Shown: in pieces, positions 32,088-41,207 of the stretch
Numbering within the stretch: position 1 is the stretch's first letter
How the letters are laid out: every line of letters begins with the position of its first letter
From: Acidobacteriota bacterium
Lineage (GTDB): Bacteria; Acidobacteriota; Vicinamibacteria; Vicinamibacterales; UBA2999
Direction: 5' to 3'
DNA length: 64,000 nucleotides
Assembly (NCBI GenBank): GCA_947465645.1
Contig: CANIBQ010000003.1
Span: 1 to 64,000 of the forward strand
Translations under genes and position numbers: made by a program
Notes under the pieces: generated by a model
Told to the model about the DNA's origin: nothing
Databases searched by the model: none
Seen by the model: only the letters and a program-made list of their open reading frames with translations

Positions 32088-33461
32088 CTAGCTCGCGGCG
32101 GAGAGCGCTCTATTTACCGATGCAGGATCGCGGGGCAAGCGTACTTCAACCTCCAACCCGGGATCGACGTTTCGAACGAGTATCCCGCCGCCGTGCGCCT
32201 GCACGGCGTGGCGGGCAATGGCGAGGCCAAGGCCGGCGCCGCCGGTGTCGCGACTCCGGTCCTGATCCACCCGCCAGAAAGGGTCAAAGATCCGGCCGAG
32301 GGATTCAGCGGGCACGCCGGGTCCGAAGTCACGAACGCGAATGCGCACGGTCTCCAGGTCCCGGTCGATGATCACGCTGATTTCAGTGTCTTTCGGCGAG
32401 TAGTGTACGGCGTTGCAGATGACGTTCTCCAACGCTCGCCTGAGCAACTCTCCATCGGCCTCGATGGTGACGGGAACGTCTGACGTCAATCGCAGCCGGC
32501 AGCCTCGACTCGACGCTTCGAGAGAACAACTCTCAACCACGTCTTCCAGCATTTGGTCCAGGCGAACAGGTACGGGGTGCAGCGCGGACTGGCCGCTTTC
32601 GATGCGTGCCAGAGAGAGCAGCTCTCCAACCAGCGTGTTCAGGCGAGACGCTTCTCGTTCGATTCGATCCAACGCTTGAAATCGATCGGATCCCGACCGC
32701 GCCAGTTGCAGCGCCAGGCTGAGCCGCGTCAACGGCGACCTGAGTTCGTGCGAGATATCGCGAAGAAGATCTCGCTGCCTGCCAAGCAGCGACTGAATCT
32801 GCTCCGCCATTCCGTCGAAGGTGCGGGCCAGCTCTCCTACTTCGTCCCGCCGATCGGAATGCGATCGCGCCGTGAAATCACCTCGCCCGAAATGTTCGAC
32901 GACCGATTGCAGGGAGCGCAGCGGAGCGGTGAGGCTGCGCGCGAGGATGTAGCACAACGCGAGAACGCCCGCGATCAACCAGAGTCGCTCCGGGGCGATG
33001 ATCTCCGGAAACACCCTCTGCCGTGCAGCCAGGATCCGCTGTGAGGCCGAAAGACCACCACGCTCTGCGATCACTGTTTGCAGGAAGAACGAGCGGCCGT
33101 CGGCGCTCTTCACATGATTGAATGACTCCCCATCTTTCGAGAACCACGGCAGTCTTGCGGCCTGCGCGGCACGGATGAACTCTGCGCGATCGGCTCCCGA
33201 CGCGATGTCCCGTCCGGAGGCATCGACCAGAAAGGCCTTTCCCCCATACGTCGATTCGATTCGCCGGAGGTACGAGCGGAGGCCGGCCGATCCTTCTCGT
33301 TCGTAAATCAGACCCGCTTCGTGCAGAAGGAACTGGGCTAAACGCCTCTGCGGGCCCGGTCCCGGATCGGCATCGATGTTCTCGAACAGCGCAAAACCGA
33401 TCGCCATGACGAGGATCGTTGCGAGGAACCAGAGCAGGAGTTTTGCGAAGAGGGTTCTCAT
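32088..33461 (-). CDS. Sensor histidine kinase, CpxA/OmpR-system type
   Basis: 457 residues. It has an N-terminal membrane helix (LLLWFLATILVMAIGFALF), a periplasmic sensor of about 130 residues and a second helix (LWLIAGVLALCYILA, 160-175). A HAMP domain follows, then a HisKA domain with His238 in RDISHELRSPLTRL, and an ATPase domain with N box ENVICNAVHYSP, G1 DFGPGVP, F box IFDPFWR and G2 GGAGLGLAIA. It autophosphorylates and passes phosphate to the regulator encoded immediately upstream; the two genes overlap by 4 bp. The layout and lengths resemble CpxA, an envelope-stress sensor, but the signal here is unknown. Confidence 0.93.
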   Translation of the reverse strand: MRTLFAKLLLWFLATILVMAIGFALFENIDADPGPGPQRRLAQFLLHEAGLIYEREGSAGLRSYLRRIESTYGGKAFLVDASGRDIASGADRAEFIRAAQAARLPWFSKDGESFNHVKSADGRSFFLQTVIAERGGLSASQRILAARQRVFPEIIAPERLWLIAGVLALCYILARSLTAPLRSLQSVVEHFGRGDFTARSHSDRRDEVGELARTFDGMAEQIQSLLGRQRDLLRDISHELRSPLTRLSLALQLARSGSDRFQALDRIEREASRLNTLVGELLSLARIESGQSALHPVPVRLDQMLEDVVESCSLEASSRGCRLRLTSDVPVTIEADGELLRRALENVICNAVHYSPKDTEISVIIDRDLETVRIRVRDFGPGVPAESLGRIFDPFWRVDQDRSRDTGGAGLGLAIARHAVQAHGGGILVRNVDPGLEVEVRLPRDPASVNRALSAAS

Positions 33462-34153
33462 GAGGCTGGCTCACCGTCTTTCGCGAATCGCCGCGCAAAC
33501 TGATAGCCGACGCCGTGAACGGTCCTGATGTGCGCCCCGTCGGGGCCGAGCTTCTTGCGGAGGTGACTGACGTGCAGGTCCACCGAGCGATCGAACGGCC
33601 CCGCGTGCCGGTTGTAGAGCAATTCCATCATGTGATCGCGCGTGAGAACCCGACCGACCGCCTGCATGAGCACCTTGAAAATTTCGAACTCCAGCGTGGT
33701 CAGCGCGACGTGGCTGCCTTGACAATGGACTTCCCGGGCAGCGATGTCGAGGACAACACCGTCGATCTCCAGCCTCTCAGGCGCTTCCGGGGCAGAGCGA
33801 ACCCTTCTGGAGACGGCACGAATCCTGGCCACGAGCTCGCGCGCGTTGAACGGTTTCGACAGGTAGTCATCTGCGCCGAGTTCGAGTCCGACGATTCGAT
33901 CGATGTCAGCTCCCCGAGCCGTGAGCATGATGACCGGAACGCTGCTTGTGGTTCGAATCTTGCGGAGCAGTTCGAAGCCGTCGACTTTCGGTAACATGAC
34001 ATCGAGCACCACGAGATCGACACCGCCTTTTCCCAGGCGTTCGAGCCCGGCGGCGCCATCGTGCACGAAATCGGCCTGCAGATTTTCCTGACGGAAGAGC
34101 TCATCCAGCATCGGGCAGAGTTCTCGGTCGTCGTCGATGACCAGCAACTGCAC
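33458..34153 (-). CDS. OmpR/CpxR-family response regulator
   Basis: 231 residues from GTG 34153. The receiver domain has acidic pocket DDD (7-9... in VIDDDREL), phospho-acceptor Asp51 in VVLDVMLP, Thr in MLTARG and Lys in DYLSKPF. A linker leads to a winged-helix DNA-binding domain (LTTLEFEIFKVLMQAVGRVLTRDHMM, SVDLHVSHLRKKLG, IRTVHGVGYQF). It is the first gene of a two-gene operon with the sensor kinase. A run of three 10-bp-spaced TTACAAA boxes lies 41 bp upstream, between this gene and the divergent receptor gene, and is the best candidate for its own binding site. Confidence 0.94.
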   Translation of the reverse strand: MQLLVIDDDRELCPMLDELFRQENLQADFVHDGAAGLERLGKGGVDLVVLDVMLPKVDGFELLRKIRTTSSVPVIMLTARGADIDRIVGLELGADDYLSKPFNARELVARIRAVSRRVRSAPEAPERLEIDGVVLDIAAREVHCQGSHVALTTLEFEIFKVLMQAVGRVLTRDHMMELLYNRHAGPFDRSVDLHVSHLRKKLGPDGAHIRTVHGVGYQFARRFAKDGEPAS

Positions 34154-34193
34154 GCGGCGTAGTCTACTTCGCGGTGACGCGCTGAACGCTTCC

Positions 34194-34220
34194 TTACAAA
34201 ACCTTACAAATCATTACAAA
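34194..34220. promoter_or_regulatory. Triple direct repeat TTACAAA with 10-bp period, putative response-regulator operator
   Basis: TTACAAA occurs at 34194-34200, 34204-34210 and 34214-34220, exactly one helical turn apart. Tandem half-sites spaced by 10-11 bp are how OmpR/PhoB-type dimers bind DNA. The site is in the 119-bp gap between the divergent response-regulator gene (start 34153) and receptor gene (start 34273), so it could serve both. Confidence 0.7.
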
Positions 34221-34272
34221 GCGGGACGATTTCGCCAGGCCTATCCGCATTACTGTGCGCGCGGAGGTGGAG

Positions 34273-37200
34273 ATGCTCAGGGTCGCAGCGGTCCTCATCA
34301 TGCTGGCGAGCGCGCACAGCGCGTTTGCACAAATCACGGCAGCCACCGTCTCGGGCACCATCAGGGACCAGACGGGTGGCGTGCTGCCCGGTGTAGATGT
34401 CACGGTTCTAAACGCCGCTACGGGCCTTCTGCGGTCCGGTATTACAGACGCGAACGGCCAGTTCACCGTGCCCGGCCTTCCACCGGGACCGTACGATGTA
34501 CGCGTCAGTCTTGCGGGCTTCGGCACGACGACCGAGCGGCTGGTGCTGGTCGTCGCGCAGGAGGCCGCGCTGAACCTGACGCTCACGCTCGGTGCGGCGG
34601 AAGAGACGATCACCGTGACGGGCACCTCGTCGCTGGTCGATACGCGCAGCGCGGCCCTGTCGGCCGTCGTCACCGAGAAAACGATCTCGGAACTGCCGTT
34701 GAACGGCCGCAACTACATCGACCTTGCGCTCCTGCAGCCTGGCGTCACCAGCTTCAACGAGAAGGACAGCACCGCCTCGTCCAACCGCGGAACGAAGTTG
34801 AACGTCAACGGCATGAGCTTCCGGTCGAACAGCTACCTGCTCGACGGAGCGAACATGCGCGGTTATGCGGGCACCGCCACCGTGTCGGCGGCCGAAACGA
34901 CGCTCGGCATCGAGACGATTCAGGAGTTCCGGGTCGCGACCAATTCATTCTCCGCCGACTACGGGCGCGGGATGGGCGGGGTCATCAATCTCGTCACGAA
35001 GAGCGGCACGAACACCGTTCACGGATCCGCGTTCGAGTTCTTTCGTGACAGCTCCATGGACGCGAAGAACTTCTTCGACCGCGGCCCGGAGCCGCCCGAG
35101 TTCCAGCGCCATCAGTTCGGCGCTGCCGGTGGCGGCCCGCTTCGACGGAACCGCCTGTTCTTCTTCGGCGGCGTGGAGCGGCTGCAGGACGATCTCGGTC
35201 TCACGAGGACGTCTTTTACCCTGAACCAGGCGGCGCGATCGGGCGCGCTGTTCCCGATCAATCCGGTGATGCGTCCGTACATCGAGCTGTATCCGTTGCC
35301 GAACGCCGGCGACATCGGCGTGAATACCGGCATCGGCGCCTACGCCTACGAGTTCAACCAGCCGACCCGGGAGAATTTCTACCAGGGGCGTCTCGACTAC
35401 ATTCTCAGCGGGAACGACTCCCTCTTTGCCCGGTACACCTGGGACGGGGCCGATCAGACCGTGACGAGCGGGTTTCCCGCCTACGGCACCGACTCGGTCT
35501 CGAGGAACTCGTTCTTCACGTCCGAATATAAGCGGACGTTGACGTCCGCGCTCCTCAACAACGCGCGCTTCTCACACAGCCGCCTGCGCTTCGAGCAGTT
35601 GCCGGTATCCCCGTCGACGCCCGAGCTGGCCTTCATTGCCGGCATGAATCAAATCGGCACGATGGGAACCACTGGCCTGACCGACATCGGCGGCGGGATC
35701 ACCAACCCGTCGACGAACAACAGCTTCTACTGGACGTTCTCCGACGATGTGACGTACGTGAGGGGCGCCCATGTGCTCAAGACCGGCGCGCTCATCGAAC
35801 ATAACCGCACCAACAAGCTCACGACGCAGAACGTCCGCGGCACCTACAGGTTCGACAACGTGCGGCTATTGCTCGCGGGAACACCCAGACAGTTCACCGG
35901 CACGGTGCCGGGTGCCACGCTCGAGAGGGTGAGGCCGAGCACCCTGTTCGGGTTCTACGTGCAGGATGACTACCGAGCGACCGATCGGCTGACGCTGAAC
36001 CTGGGGCTGCGCTACGAGTTCTATACGATTCCCAAGGAGAAATTCGGCTTCGACAGCGCGTTGCGCAACATTGTCACCGACACGTCGTTTTCGCCCGGAG
36101 AGCTGTTCGCCAAGAACCCCTCGTTGAAAAACTGGGCGCCACGGCTCGGCTTTGCCTGGGACGTCAACGGCGACGGCCGAACGGCCCTGCGCGGCGGCGC
36201 GGGCATGTATTACGACACCGACGGGCCCTTCAACAGCGCGCTCGGCCAGGCGGCGTCGGTGCCGCCCTTCGCGGTGTCGGCCACGATCGCCAACCCGGCG
36301 TTTCCGCGTCCGGTGTCGCTGACCGCCAGCGCGCCCTCGGCGCGCCCGATCGACTACAACATCAAGCAGCCGTACGGCGCCACCTATAACGTCAACCTTC
36401 AGCGCGAGCTGCCCGGCGAGATCACGGCGACGGTGGGCTACGCCGGCTCGCGTGCCTACAACCTGGTGGCCGCGGTCGAAGGCAATCCGAACGTGCCGCA
36501 GATCCGCGCGGACGGGTCGAAGTTCTTTCCCGATGGCGCGCCGCGCCGCAATCCGGCCTTCGGTCCGATCGACTACCGCACCAGCGCTGCGCGCTCCGTT
36601 TACAACTCGTTTCAGCTCAGCGCACAGAAGCGCTTCAGCCGGAGATATCAGATCCAGGGCGTCTACACGCTGGCCAAGTCGATGGACAACATGCAGGGGC
36701 AGTTGGCGTTCGACGTGAACAACACCCCCATATTCCCGCAAGACCCGTACGACCGCGACCGGGAGTGGGCCGTATCCGATTTCGACGTCCGCCATGTCTT
36801 CGCGACCAACTTCGTCTGGGATCTGCCGGGGAACGCGGCCAGCCTGCTGACTGGCGGCTGGCAGTTCAACGGCATCGTGACGCTGCGCAGCGGCGTGCCG
36901 TTCACCCCGACGCTGGGCGGGGGCGGATCGGGGGGCTGGTCGCGGGTCGGCAGCGCGAACAGCTCCGACCGGCCGAGCCTGAAGCCTGGCGTCAGTCCGA
37001 AGAGTCTGACTCTTGGCGACCCGAACCGCTACCTGGATACCTCGGGCTTCCTCATCCCTGAGCAGGGCACGTTCGGCAACGTGGAACGCAACAGCTTCAG
37101 GGGGCCGAACTACGCGATGACGAGCGTGTCGCTGGTGAAGAACACCAGGCTTGGCTCGGCGGCGCAGGCGCAATTCCGGTTCGAGGTGTTCAACGTGCTG

Positions 37201-37344
37201 AACCGCGCGAACTTCGCGACACCTGATCACGTCATCTTCGCCGCGGTGACTGGAAACGAAGCGCCGCTGGCGACCGCCGGCCTCATCAGGAACACGATCA
37301 CCACGGCGCGACAGATGCAACTCGGCGTCAAGTTCATCTTCTAG
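34273..37344 (+). CDS. TonB-dependent receptor with carboxypeptidase-regulatory-like domain
   Basis: 1023 residues from ATG 34273, chosen for GGAGG at 34263-34267; GTG 34255 is the longer alternative. The signal peptide ends AHSAFAQ. Residues about 25-105 are a carboxypeptidase-regulatory-like domain (VSGTIRDQTGGVLPGVDVTVLN, GQFTVPGLPPGPYDVRVSLAGF). A plug domain follows (ELPLNGRNYIDLALLQPG, LDGANMRGY, NLVTKSGTNTVHGSAFEFFRDS), then a large barrel ending QLGVKFIF. It probably imports a large or complexed substrate across the outer membrane using TonB energy. The upstream TTACAAA repeats suggest control by the adjacent two-component system. Confidence 0.9.
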   Translation: MLRVAAVLIMLASAHSAFAQITAATVSGTIRDQTGGVLPGVDVTVLNAATGLLRSGITDANGQFTVPGLPPGPYDVRVSLAGFGTTTERLVLVVAQEAALNLTLTLGAAEETITVTGTSSLVDTRSAALSAVVTEKTISELPLNGRNYIDLALLQPGVTSFNEKDSTASSNRGTKLNVNGMSFRSNSYLLDGANMRGYAGTATVSAAETTLGIETIQEFRVATNSFSADYGRGMGGVINLVTKSGTNTVHGSAFEFFRDSSMDAKNFFDRGPEPPEFQRHQFGAAGGGPLRRNRLFFFGGVERLQDDLGLTRTSFTLNQAARSGALFPINPVMRPYIELYPLPNAGDIGVNTGIGAYAYEFNQPTRENFYQGRLDYILSGNDSLFARYTWDGADQTVTSGFPAYGTDSVSRNSFFTSEYKRTLTSALLNNARFSHSRLRFEQLPVSPSTPELAFIAGMNQIGTMGTTGLTDIGGGITNPSTNNSFYWTFSDDVTYVRGAHVLKTGALIEHNRTNKLTTQNVRGTYRFDNVRLLLAGTPRQFTGTVPGATLERVRPSTLFGFYVQDDYRATDRLTLNLGLRYEFYTIPKEKFGFDSALRNIVTDTSFSPGELFAKNPSLKNWAPRLGFAWDVNGDGRTALRGGAGMYYDTDGPFNSALGQAASVPPFAVSATIANPAFPRPVSLTASAPSARPIDYNIKQPYGATYNVNLQRELPGEITATVGYAGSRAYNLVAAVEGNPNVPQIRADGSKFFPDGAPRRNPAFGPIDYRTSAARSVYNSFQLSAQKRFSRRYQIQGVYTLAKSMDNMQGQLAFDVNNTPIFPQDPYDRDREWAVSDFDVRHVFATNFVWDLPGNAASLLTGGWQFNGIVTLRSGVPFTPTLGGGGSGGWSRVGSANSSDRPSLKPGVSPKSLTLGDPNRYLDTSGFLIPEQGTFGNVERNSFRGPNYAMTSVSLVKNTRLGSAAQAQFRFEVFNVLNRANFATPDHVIFAAVTGNEAPLATAGLIRNTITTARQMQLGVKFIF

Positions 37345-37347
37345 CCC

Positions 37348-37917
37348 ATGACACGATTCTTTCTCATCTTCGTCGGCGTCGCAGCTGCCGGTAGTCTTCT
37401 CCTGGCGCAGGGCGGACAGGCCGGGGGACGCGGACGAGGAGGCGCTCCCATCGTCACGCTGGCCGTGACCTCCACCTCGTTCGCCGACGGAGGTGAGATT
37501 CCAGCCAAGTACGCGGGGCAACAGGGAACCTCGCCTCACCTCAGTTGGGCAGGCGCGCCAGCAGGCACTGCGAGTTTTGTCCTGGTCATGCATGACGTGG
37601 ACGCGGCCATTCCTGCAGGTAGCCTGGCCAACGACATCTCCCATTGGGTTGTCTGGAACATCCCCGCAACGACGACGACGATTCCTGAGGGCGGACCGGT
37701 ACCCGCTGGTGCGAATCAGTACAGCCTTGCCGGTCCCCGGTACATGGGACCGGCTCCGCCGCCCGGGCATCCATCTCACCACTACATTTTTCAGGTCTAC
37801 GCGCTGAGCGCCAGACTCGATGTCCCGGCTGGAGCGAACCGTACGGATGTTGAGAAAGCCATGGAAGGAAAGATCCTGGCACGTGGCGCCTATGCGGGCC
37901 GCGCGAAGCCGCAGTAG
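37348..37917 (+). CDS. Secreted YbhB/YbcL (PEBP-like) protein
   Basis: 189 residues. A signal peptide (MTRFFLIFVGVAAAGSLLLAQ) and a Gly-rich linker precede a PEBP domain: LAVTSTSFADGGEIPAKYAG, SPHLSWAGAPAGTASFVLVMHDVDAAIP, HWVVWNIPATTTTIPEG and GPAPPPGHPSHHYIFQVYAL, the ligand-pocket motif of the family. Bacterial YbhB/YbcL proteins have no settled function. Its domain is about 80% identical by eye to the C-terminal domain of the next gene, indicating recent tandem duplication. It starts 3 bp after the receptor stop. Confidence 0.92.
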   Translation: MTRFFLIFVGVAAAGSLLLAQGGQAGGRGRGGAPIVTLAVTSTSFADGGEIPAKYAGQQGTSPHLSWAGAPAGTASFVLVMHDVDAAIPAGSLANDISHWVVWNIPATTTTIPEGGPVPAGANQYSLAGPRYMGPAPPPGHPSHHYIFQVYALSARLDVPAGANRTDVEKAMEGKILARGAYAGRAKPQ

Positions 37918-37936
37918 CTTCCCGGGGGTACGTCAG

Positions 37937-38827
37937 ATGGGAAACAAGGTGCAGAAGACAGCGGCGTGTATTGCGTTCATGATCGCCGTGTGGGCGTGGC
38001 TGCCGTTGACCGCCCACCACGGAACCAACGCCTCGTACGACATGTCGAAATCGGTGACGGTGACAGGCGTCGTCACCGAGTGGGTCTTTACGAATCCTCA
38101 CGCCCAACTGTATTTCGACGTGACCGATAGCGCCGGCAAGGTCACACCTTGGGGCGGCGAGCTCAATAGCCCCACCAACCTGCGGCGGGATGGCTGGACG
38201 AAAGAGGCGTTCAAGCCGGGGGACAAAGTCACTCTGAACGTCCACCCCTCGAGGGCCGGAACCCCGTTCGGAGTTGTTGACCGCTCGAAGCCGTTGATGG
38301 TGAACGGCAAGGAACTACCGGGGAGAACCGTTGCAGGCGGTGGATGGGTAATGCCCCCCATCGTCACCCTGACGGTCACATCGACCTCGTTCCCTGACGG
38401 AGGCGAGATTCCCGCCAAGCACGCGGGGCAAAAGGGTACGTCCCCTCAGCTCAGTTGGACAGGCGCGCCCGCCGCCACCAGAAGCTTTGTGCTCGTCATG
38501 CGCGACCTGGATGCCGCAATTCCGGCAGGAAGTCTGGCCAATGACATTACTCATTGGGTCGTTTGGAACATTCCCCCAACGGCAACAACGATTCCCGAAG
38601 GCGGGCCGGTACCAGCGGGGGCGAATCAGTACAGCCTCCGCGGTCCGCAGTACATGGGGCCGGCGCCGCCGGCCGGGCATCCGTACCACCACTACATCTT
38701 CCAAGTGTACGCGCTGAACGCCACGCTCGATGTCCCCGCTGGAGCAACCCGCTCGGATGTCGCGGCCGCCATGGAAGGAAAGATCCTCGGGCGCGGCGCC
38801 TACCTGGGGCGCGCGAGACCGCGATAG
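37937..38827 (+). CDS. Fusion of a DUF6152 domain to a YbhB/YbcL (PEBP-like) domain
   Basis: 296 residues from ATG 37937; the frame is open upstream within the preceding gene but has no signals. The signal peptide ends LPLTA and residues from HHGTNASYD to about 125 are a DUF6152 domain (VTGVVTEWVFTNPHAQLYFDVTD, NLRRDGWTKEAFKPGDKVTLNV). After a short linker (GKELPGRTVAGGGWV) a complete PEBP domain runs to the end, close to that of the 37348 gene. The fusion places both domains in the same compartment and physically links DUF6152 to a ligand-binding fold. A W-E-G-D-T-L-V-V gene follows 34 bp later, as after other DUF6152 genes. Confidence 0.88.
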   Translation: MGNKVQKTAACIAFMIAVWAWLPLTAHHGTNASYDMSKSVTVTGVVTEWVFTNPHAQLYFDVTDSAGKVTPWGGELNSPTNLRRDGWTKEAFKPGDKVTLNVHPSRAGTPFGVVDRSKPLMVNGKELPGRTVAGGGWVMPPIVTLTVTSTSFPDGGEIPAKHAGQKGTSPQLSWTGAPAATRSFVLVMRDLDAAIPAGSLANDITHWVVWNIPPTATTIPEGGPVPAGANQYSLRGPQYMGPAPPAGHPYHHYIFQVYALNATLDVPAGATRSDVAAAMEGKILGRGAYLGRARPR

Positions 38828-38861
38828 CCGATCGAGACGCGTAATCACGGAGATCCCCAAG

Positions 38862-39701
38862 ATGCGAAGGCAGTCCCTGCGCTCGAACGTGGCCATGTCT
38901 GCGGCGCTGATAACCGTCCTGTTGCTGGCGGTCAGCCTGTCAACTGGCCAGGCCCAGACCCCGCGGATTCCGCGAATGCCAGATGGCAAGCCGAACCTGA
39001 CTGGCGTGTGGCAGGCGCTCGGCACCGCCCATTGGGACATTCAAGACCATTCGCCTCAGGCGGGCGCTGTCTATCAACTTGGGGCGATCGGCGCCGTGCC
39101 TGGCGGGCGAGGCATCGTCGACGGCAACGAGATTCCGTACCAGCCATGGGCGGCCGAAAAGAAGAAGGAGAACTTTGCCAACCGGATGAACGTCGCCAGT
39201 CGGGAGTTGGGGGATCCGGAGCTCAAGTGTTATCTGCCAGGTGTGCCGCGCGCCACCTATCTGCCTTTTCCCTTTCAAATTGTCCAGTCGCAGACCGACG
39301 TCGTGATTGTCTATGAGTACAGGACTGCCAACCGGCTGATTAACGTGGCCAAGCACCGGGAGCCCTCCGTCGACACGTGGATGGGCATGTCGAACGGGCG
39401 CTGGGAAGGTGACACGCTGGTTGTCGAGGTGACCGGGTTGAACGGCCAATCGTGGCTCGATCGCACCGGAAATTTTGCGAGCGAGAACGCGCGCATCGTC
39501 GAACGCTACTCGTTCGCCGATCCGGATCACCTGAACTACGAAGCAACCATCGACGACAAGACCGTCTTCACGCGCCCGTGGAAGATCAGCCTGCCTCTCT
39601 ATCGGCGGAAAGAACCGAATGCACAGCTGACGGAATTCAAGTGCGTGGAGTTCGCCGAAGAGCTGCTCTATGGTCATCTGCGTAGGCAGGCGGACAAGTA
39701 A
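38862..39701 (+). CDS. Secreted W-E-G-D-T-L-V-V family protein (DUF6152 partner)
   Basis: 279 residues from ATG 38862 (CGGAG upstream). The signal peptide ends STGQAQ. Landmarks are RIPRMPDGKPNLTGVWQA, IPYQPWAAEKKKENF, LKCYLPGVPRATYLPFPFQIVQ, RLINVAKHREP (in place of the usual DGR strand), GRWEGDTLVVEVTGLNGQSWLDR, ARIVERYSFAD, TIDDKTVFTRPW and a late Cys in FKCVEF. It belongs to the subfamily with the PWA motif shared by the 30442 and 51276 proteins. It follows the DUF6152-PEBP fusion gene. Confidence 0.83.
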   Translation: MRRQSLRSNVAMSAALITVLLLAVSLSTGQAQTPRIPRMPDGKPNLTGVWQALGTAHWDIQDHSPQAGAVYQLGAIGAVPGGRGIVDGNEIPYQPWAAEKKKENFANRMNVASRELGDPELKCYLPGVPRATYLPFPFQIVQSQTDVVIVYEYRTANRLINVAKHREPSVDTWMGMSNGRWEGDTLVVEVTGLNGQSWLDRTGNFASENARIVERYSFADPDHLNYEATIDDKTVFTRPWKISLPLYRRKEPNAQLTEFKCVEFAEELLYGHLRRQADK

Positions 39702-39712
39702 AGGACATCTGT

Positions 39713-40774
39713 ATGACCCCTCGATCTCTGTTATCAACCGCGCTATTGGTGCTCGCCGTGATGTTCGGAGCAGCCGTCTTCGCCGCCGGCCAGACCAAGA
39801 CGTGGACGCCCTCCAAGACGCCATGGGGCGACCCGGACCTGCAAGGCATCTACACGAGCGATGACTATATGAACACGCCTCTCGAGAGGCCTGCCAACTT
39901 TGGAGACCGGCGCTACTTTACCGACGCGGAGCTCGCTGAAACAGCGGCTGCTATCGCACGGCGGGCTGAGCTCGATGCGCGCACCGAGCAGCAGAACGTG
40001 ATGGGCAGAGGTCGTGCTGAGGAGGCTCGTCCGAATAATCCCCTCGTATTCGACGGGGGGGCCGACAGGAATGGCTGGGGGGAGCGGCCGAGAAGGCCCG
40101 CGCGTCAAACGTCGCTCATCGTGGAGCCGGCAAACGGAAGAATGCCTCCACTGACGCCTCTAGGTAAACAGAGACTGGCCGAGGTGGGAAAGAGACAAAC
40201 GGCGCTCAGTCCTCAGAGACCTCCTCAATCGTGGACGGACTTCGACTTTTACATCCGTTGCATCTCGCGCGGCCTGGCCGGCTCCATACTGCCTTCGAGC
40301 TACGACAACGGCACGCAGATTGTGCAGGCGCCAGGATTCGTGACCATCCTTCACGAGAAGGTCCACGAGGCGCGCGTGATTCCTCTGGACAAGCGGCCAC
40401 ACCTCGGATCGAGCATCCGGAGCTATCTGGGAGATTCGCGTGGCCATTTTGAGGGCAACACCCTGGTGGTCGAGACGACGAATTTCCTGGATAACACGAC
40501 GGGTGTCGGGAGAAACGGCGGCAACGCTATCGCAACGAGCGACGCCCTTCGCATCGTCGAACGCTTCACGCGCGTTGATGCCGACACGATCAACTACGAG
40601 ATGACCGTTGACGATCCGAAGCTCTTCACCAGGCCCTGGAAGGTCGCCTATCCGATCACGCAGGAAGTCGGCTACGAGCTGTTCGAATACACGTGCCATG
40701 AGACGAATTACACGATGACGAACGTCCTCCGCGGCGCTCGCGTTCAGGAAAAGCCGTCAGAAACCGGGAAATAG
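39713..40774 (+). CDS. Secreted W-E-G-D-T-L-V-V family protein, long divergent subfamily
   Basis: 353 residues, the longest copy here. The signal peptide ends VFAAGQ and the mature part starts TWTPSKTPWGDPDLQGIYTSDDYMNTP. A charged insertion of about 80 residues (FTDAELAETAAAIARRAELDARTEQ...) precedes family landmarks IRCISRGLAGSILPSSYDNGTQIVQ, ARVIPLDKRPH, RGHFEGNTLVVETTNFLDNT, LRIVERFTRVD and TVDDPKLFTRPWKV, ending YTCHETN. The Trp of the core motif is replaced by Phe. It lies between another partner gene (12 bp upstream) and a DUF6152 gene 17 bp downstream, in a likely long operon. Confidence 0.82.
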   Translation: MTPRSLLSTALLVLAVMFGAAVFAAGQTKTWTPSKTPWGDPDLQGIYTSDDYMNTPLERPANFGDRRYFTDAELAETAAAIARRAELDARTEQQNVMGRGRAEEARPNNPLVFDGGADRNGWGERPRRPARQTSLIVEPANGRMPPLTPLGKQRLAEVGKRQTALSPQRPPQSWTDFDFYIRCISRGLAGSILPSSYDNGTQIVQAPGFVTILHEKVHEARVIPLDKRPHLGSSIRSYLGDSRGHFEGNTLVVETTNFLDNTTGVGRNGGNAIATSDALRIVERFTRVDADTINYEMTVDDPKLFTRPWKVAYPITQEVGYELFEYTCHETNYTMTNVLRGARVQEKPSETGK

Positions 40775-40791
40775 AAATGAGGAGTGATCCC

Positions 40792-41193
40792 GTGCGAAGA
40801 AATCTCTTAATGGTCCTCGTCGTCGTGGCTCTCGGGGCGGGCGCCGTTCCCGCTTGGGCGCATCATTCGTTCTCGGCCGAGTTCGACCCTAACCAGCCGG
40901 TCAAGTTCCAGGGCGTCCTGTCGAAGATGGAATGGGTGAATCCCCATGCCTGGCTCACCATCGACGTGAAAGGTGACGACGGGACGATCGTGAAATGGCG
41001 GGTCGAAACAGCCGCCCCGAACGCGCTCCTCCGCCGTGGCTACACGAAGAATTCCCTGCCACTCGGTTCGGAGATCGCCGTCGAGGGCTTCCGGGCCAGG
41101 GACGGAAGCAATTCGGCCAATGGCGCCAATCTCACGTTCAAGGACGGTAAGAAGATGTTTGTCGGGGGCGGGACGGACCAGGGCGCCAGGTAA
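40792..41193 (+). CDS. DUF6152 family small secreted protein
   Basis: 133 residues from GTG 40792, which has AGGAG at 40780-40784 with 7-base spacing; ATG 40777 overlaps that site and is less likely. The signal peptide ends GAVPAWA, a good cleavage site, and the mature protein begins HHSFSAEFDPNQP. It is the most family-typical copy: VKFQGVLSKMEWVNPHAWLTIDVKGDDGTIVKWRVE, LLRRGYTKNSLPLGSEIAVEGFRARDGSNSANGANL. His-His and Asn-Pro-His are conserved. The partner gene starts 14 bp after its stop. Confidence 0.9.
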   Translation: MRRNLLMVLVVVALGAGAVPAWAHHSFSAEFDPNQPVKFQGVLSKMEWVNPHAWLTIDVKGDDGTIVKWRVETAAPNALLRRGYTKNSLPLGSEIAVEGFRARDGSNSANGANLTFKDGKKMFVGGGTDQGAR

Positions 41194-41207
41194 GACGTGG
41201 ATCACAT

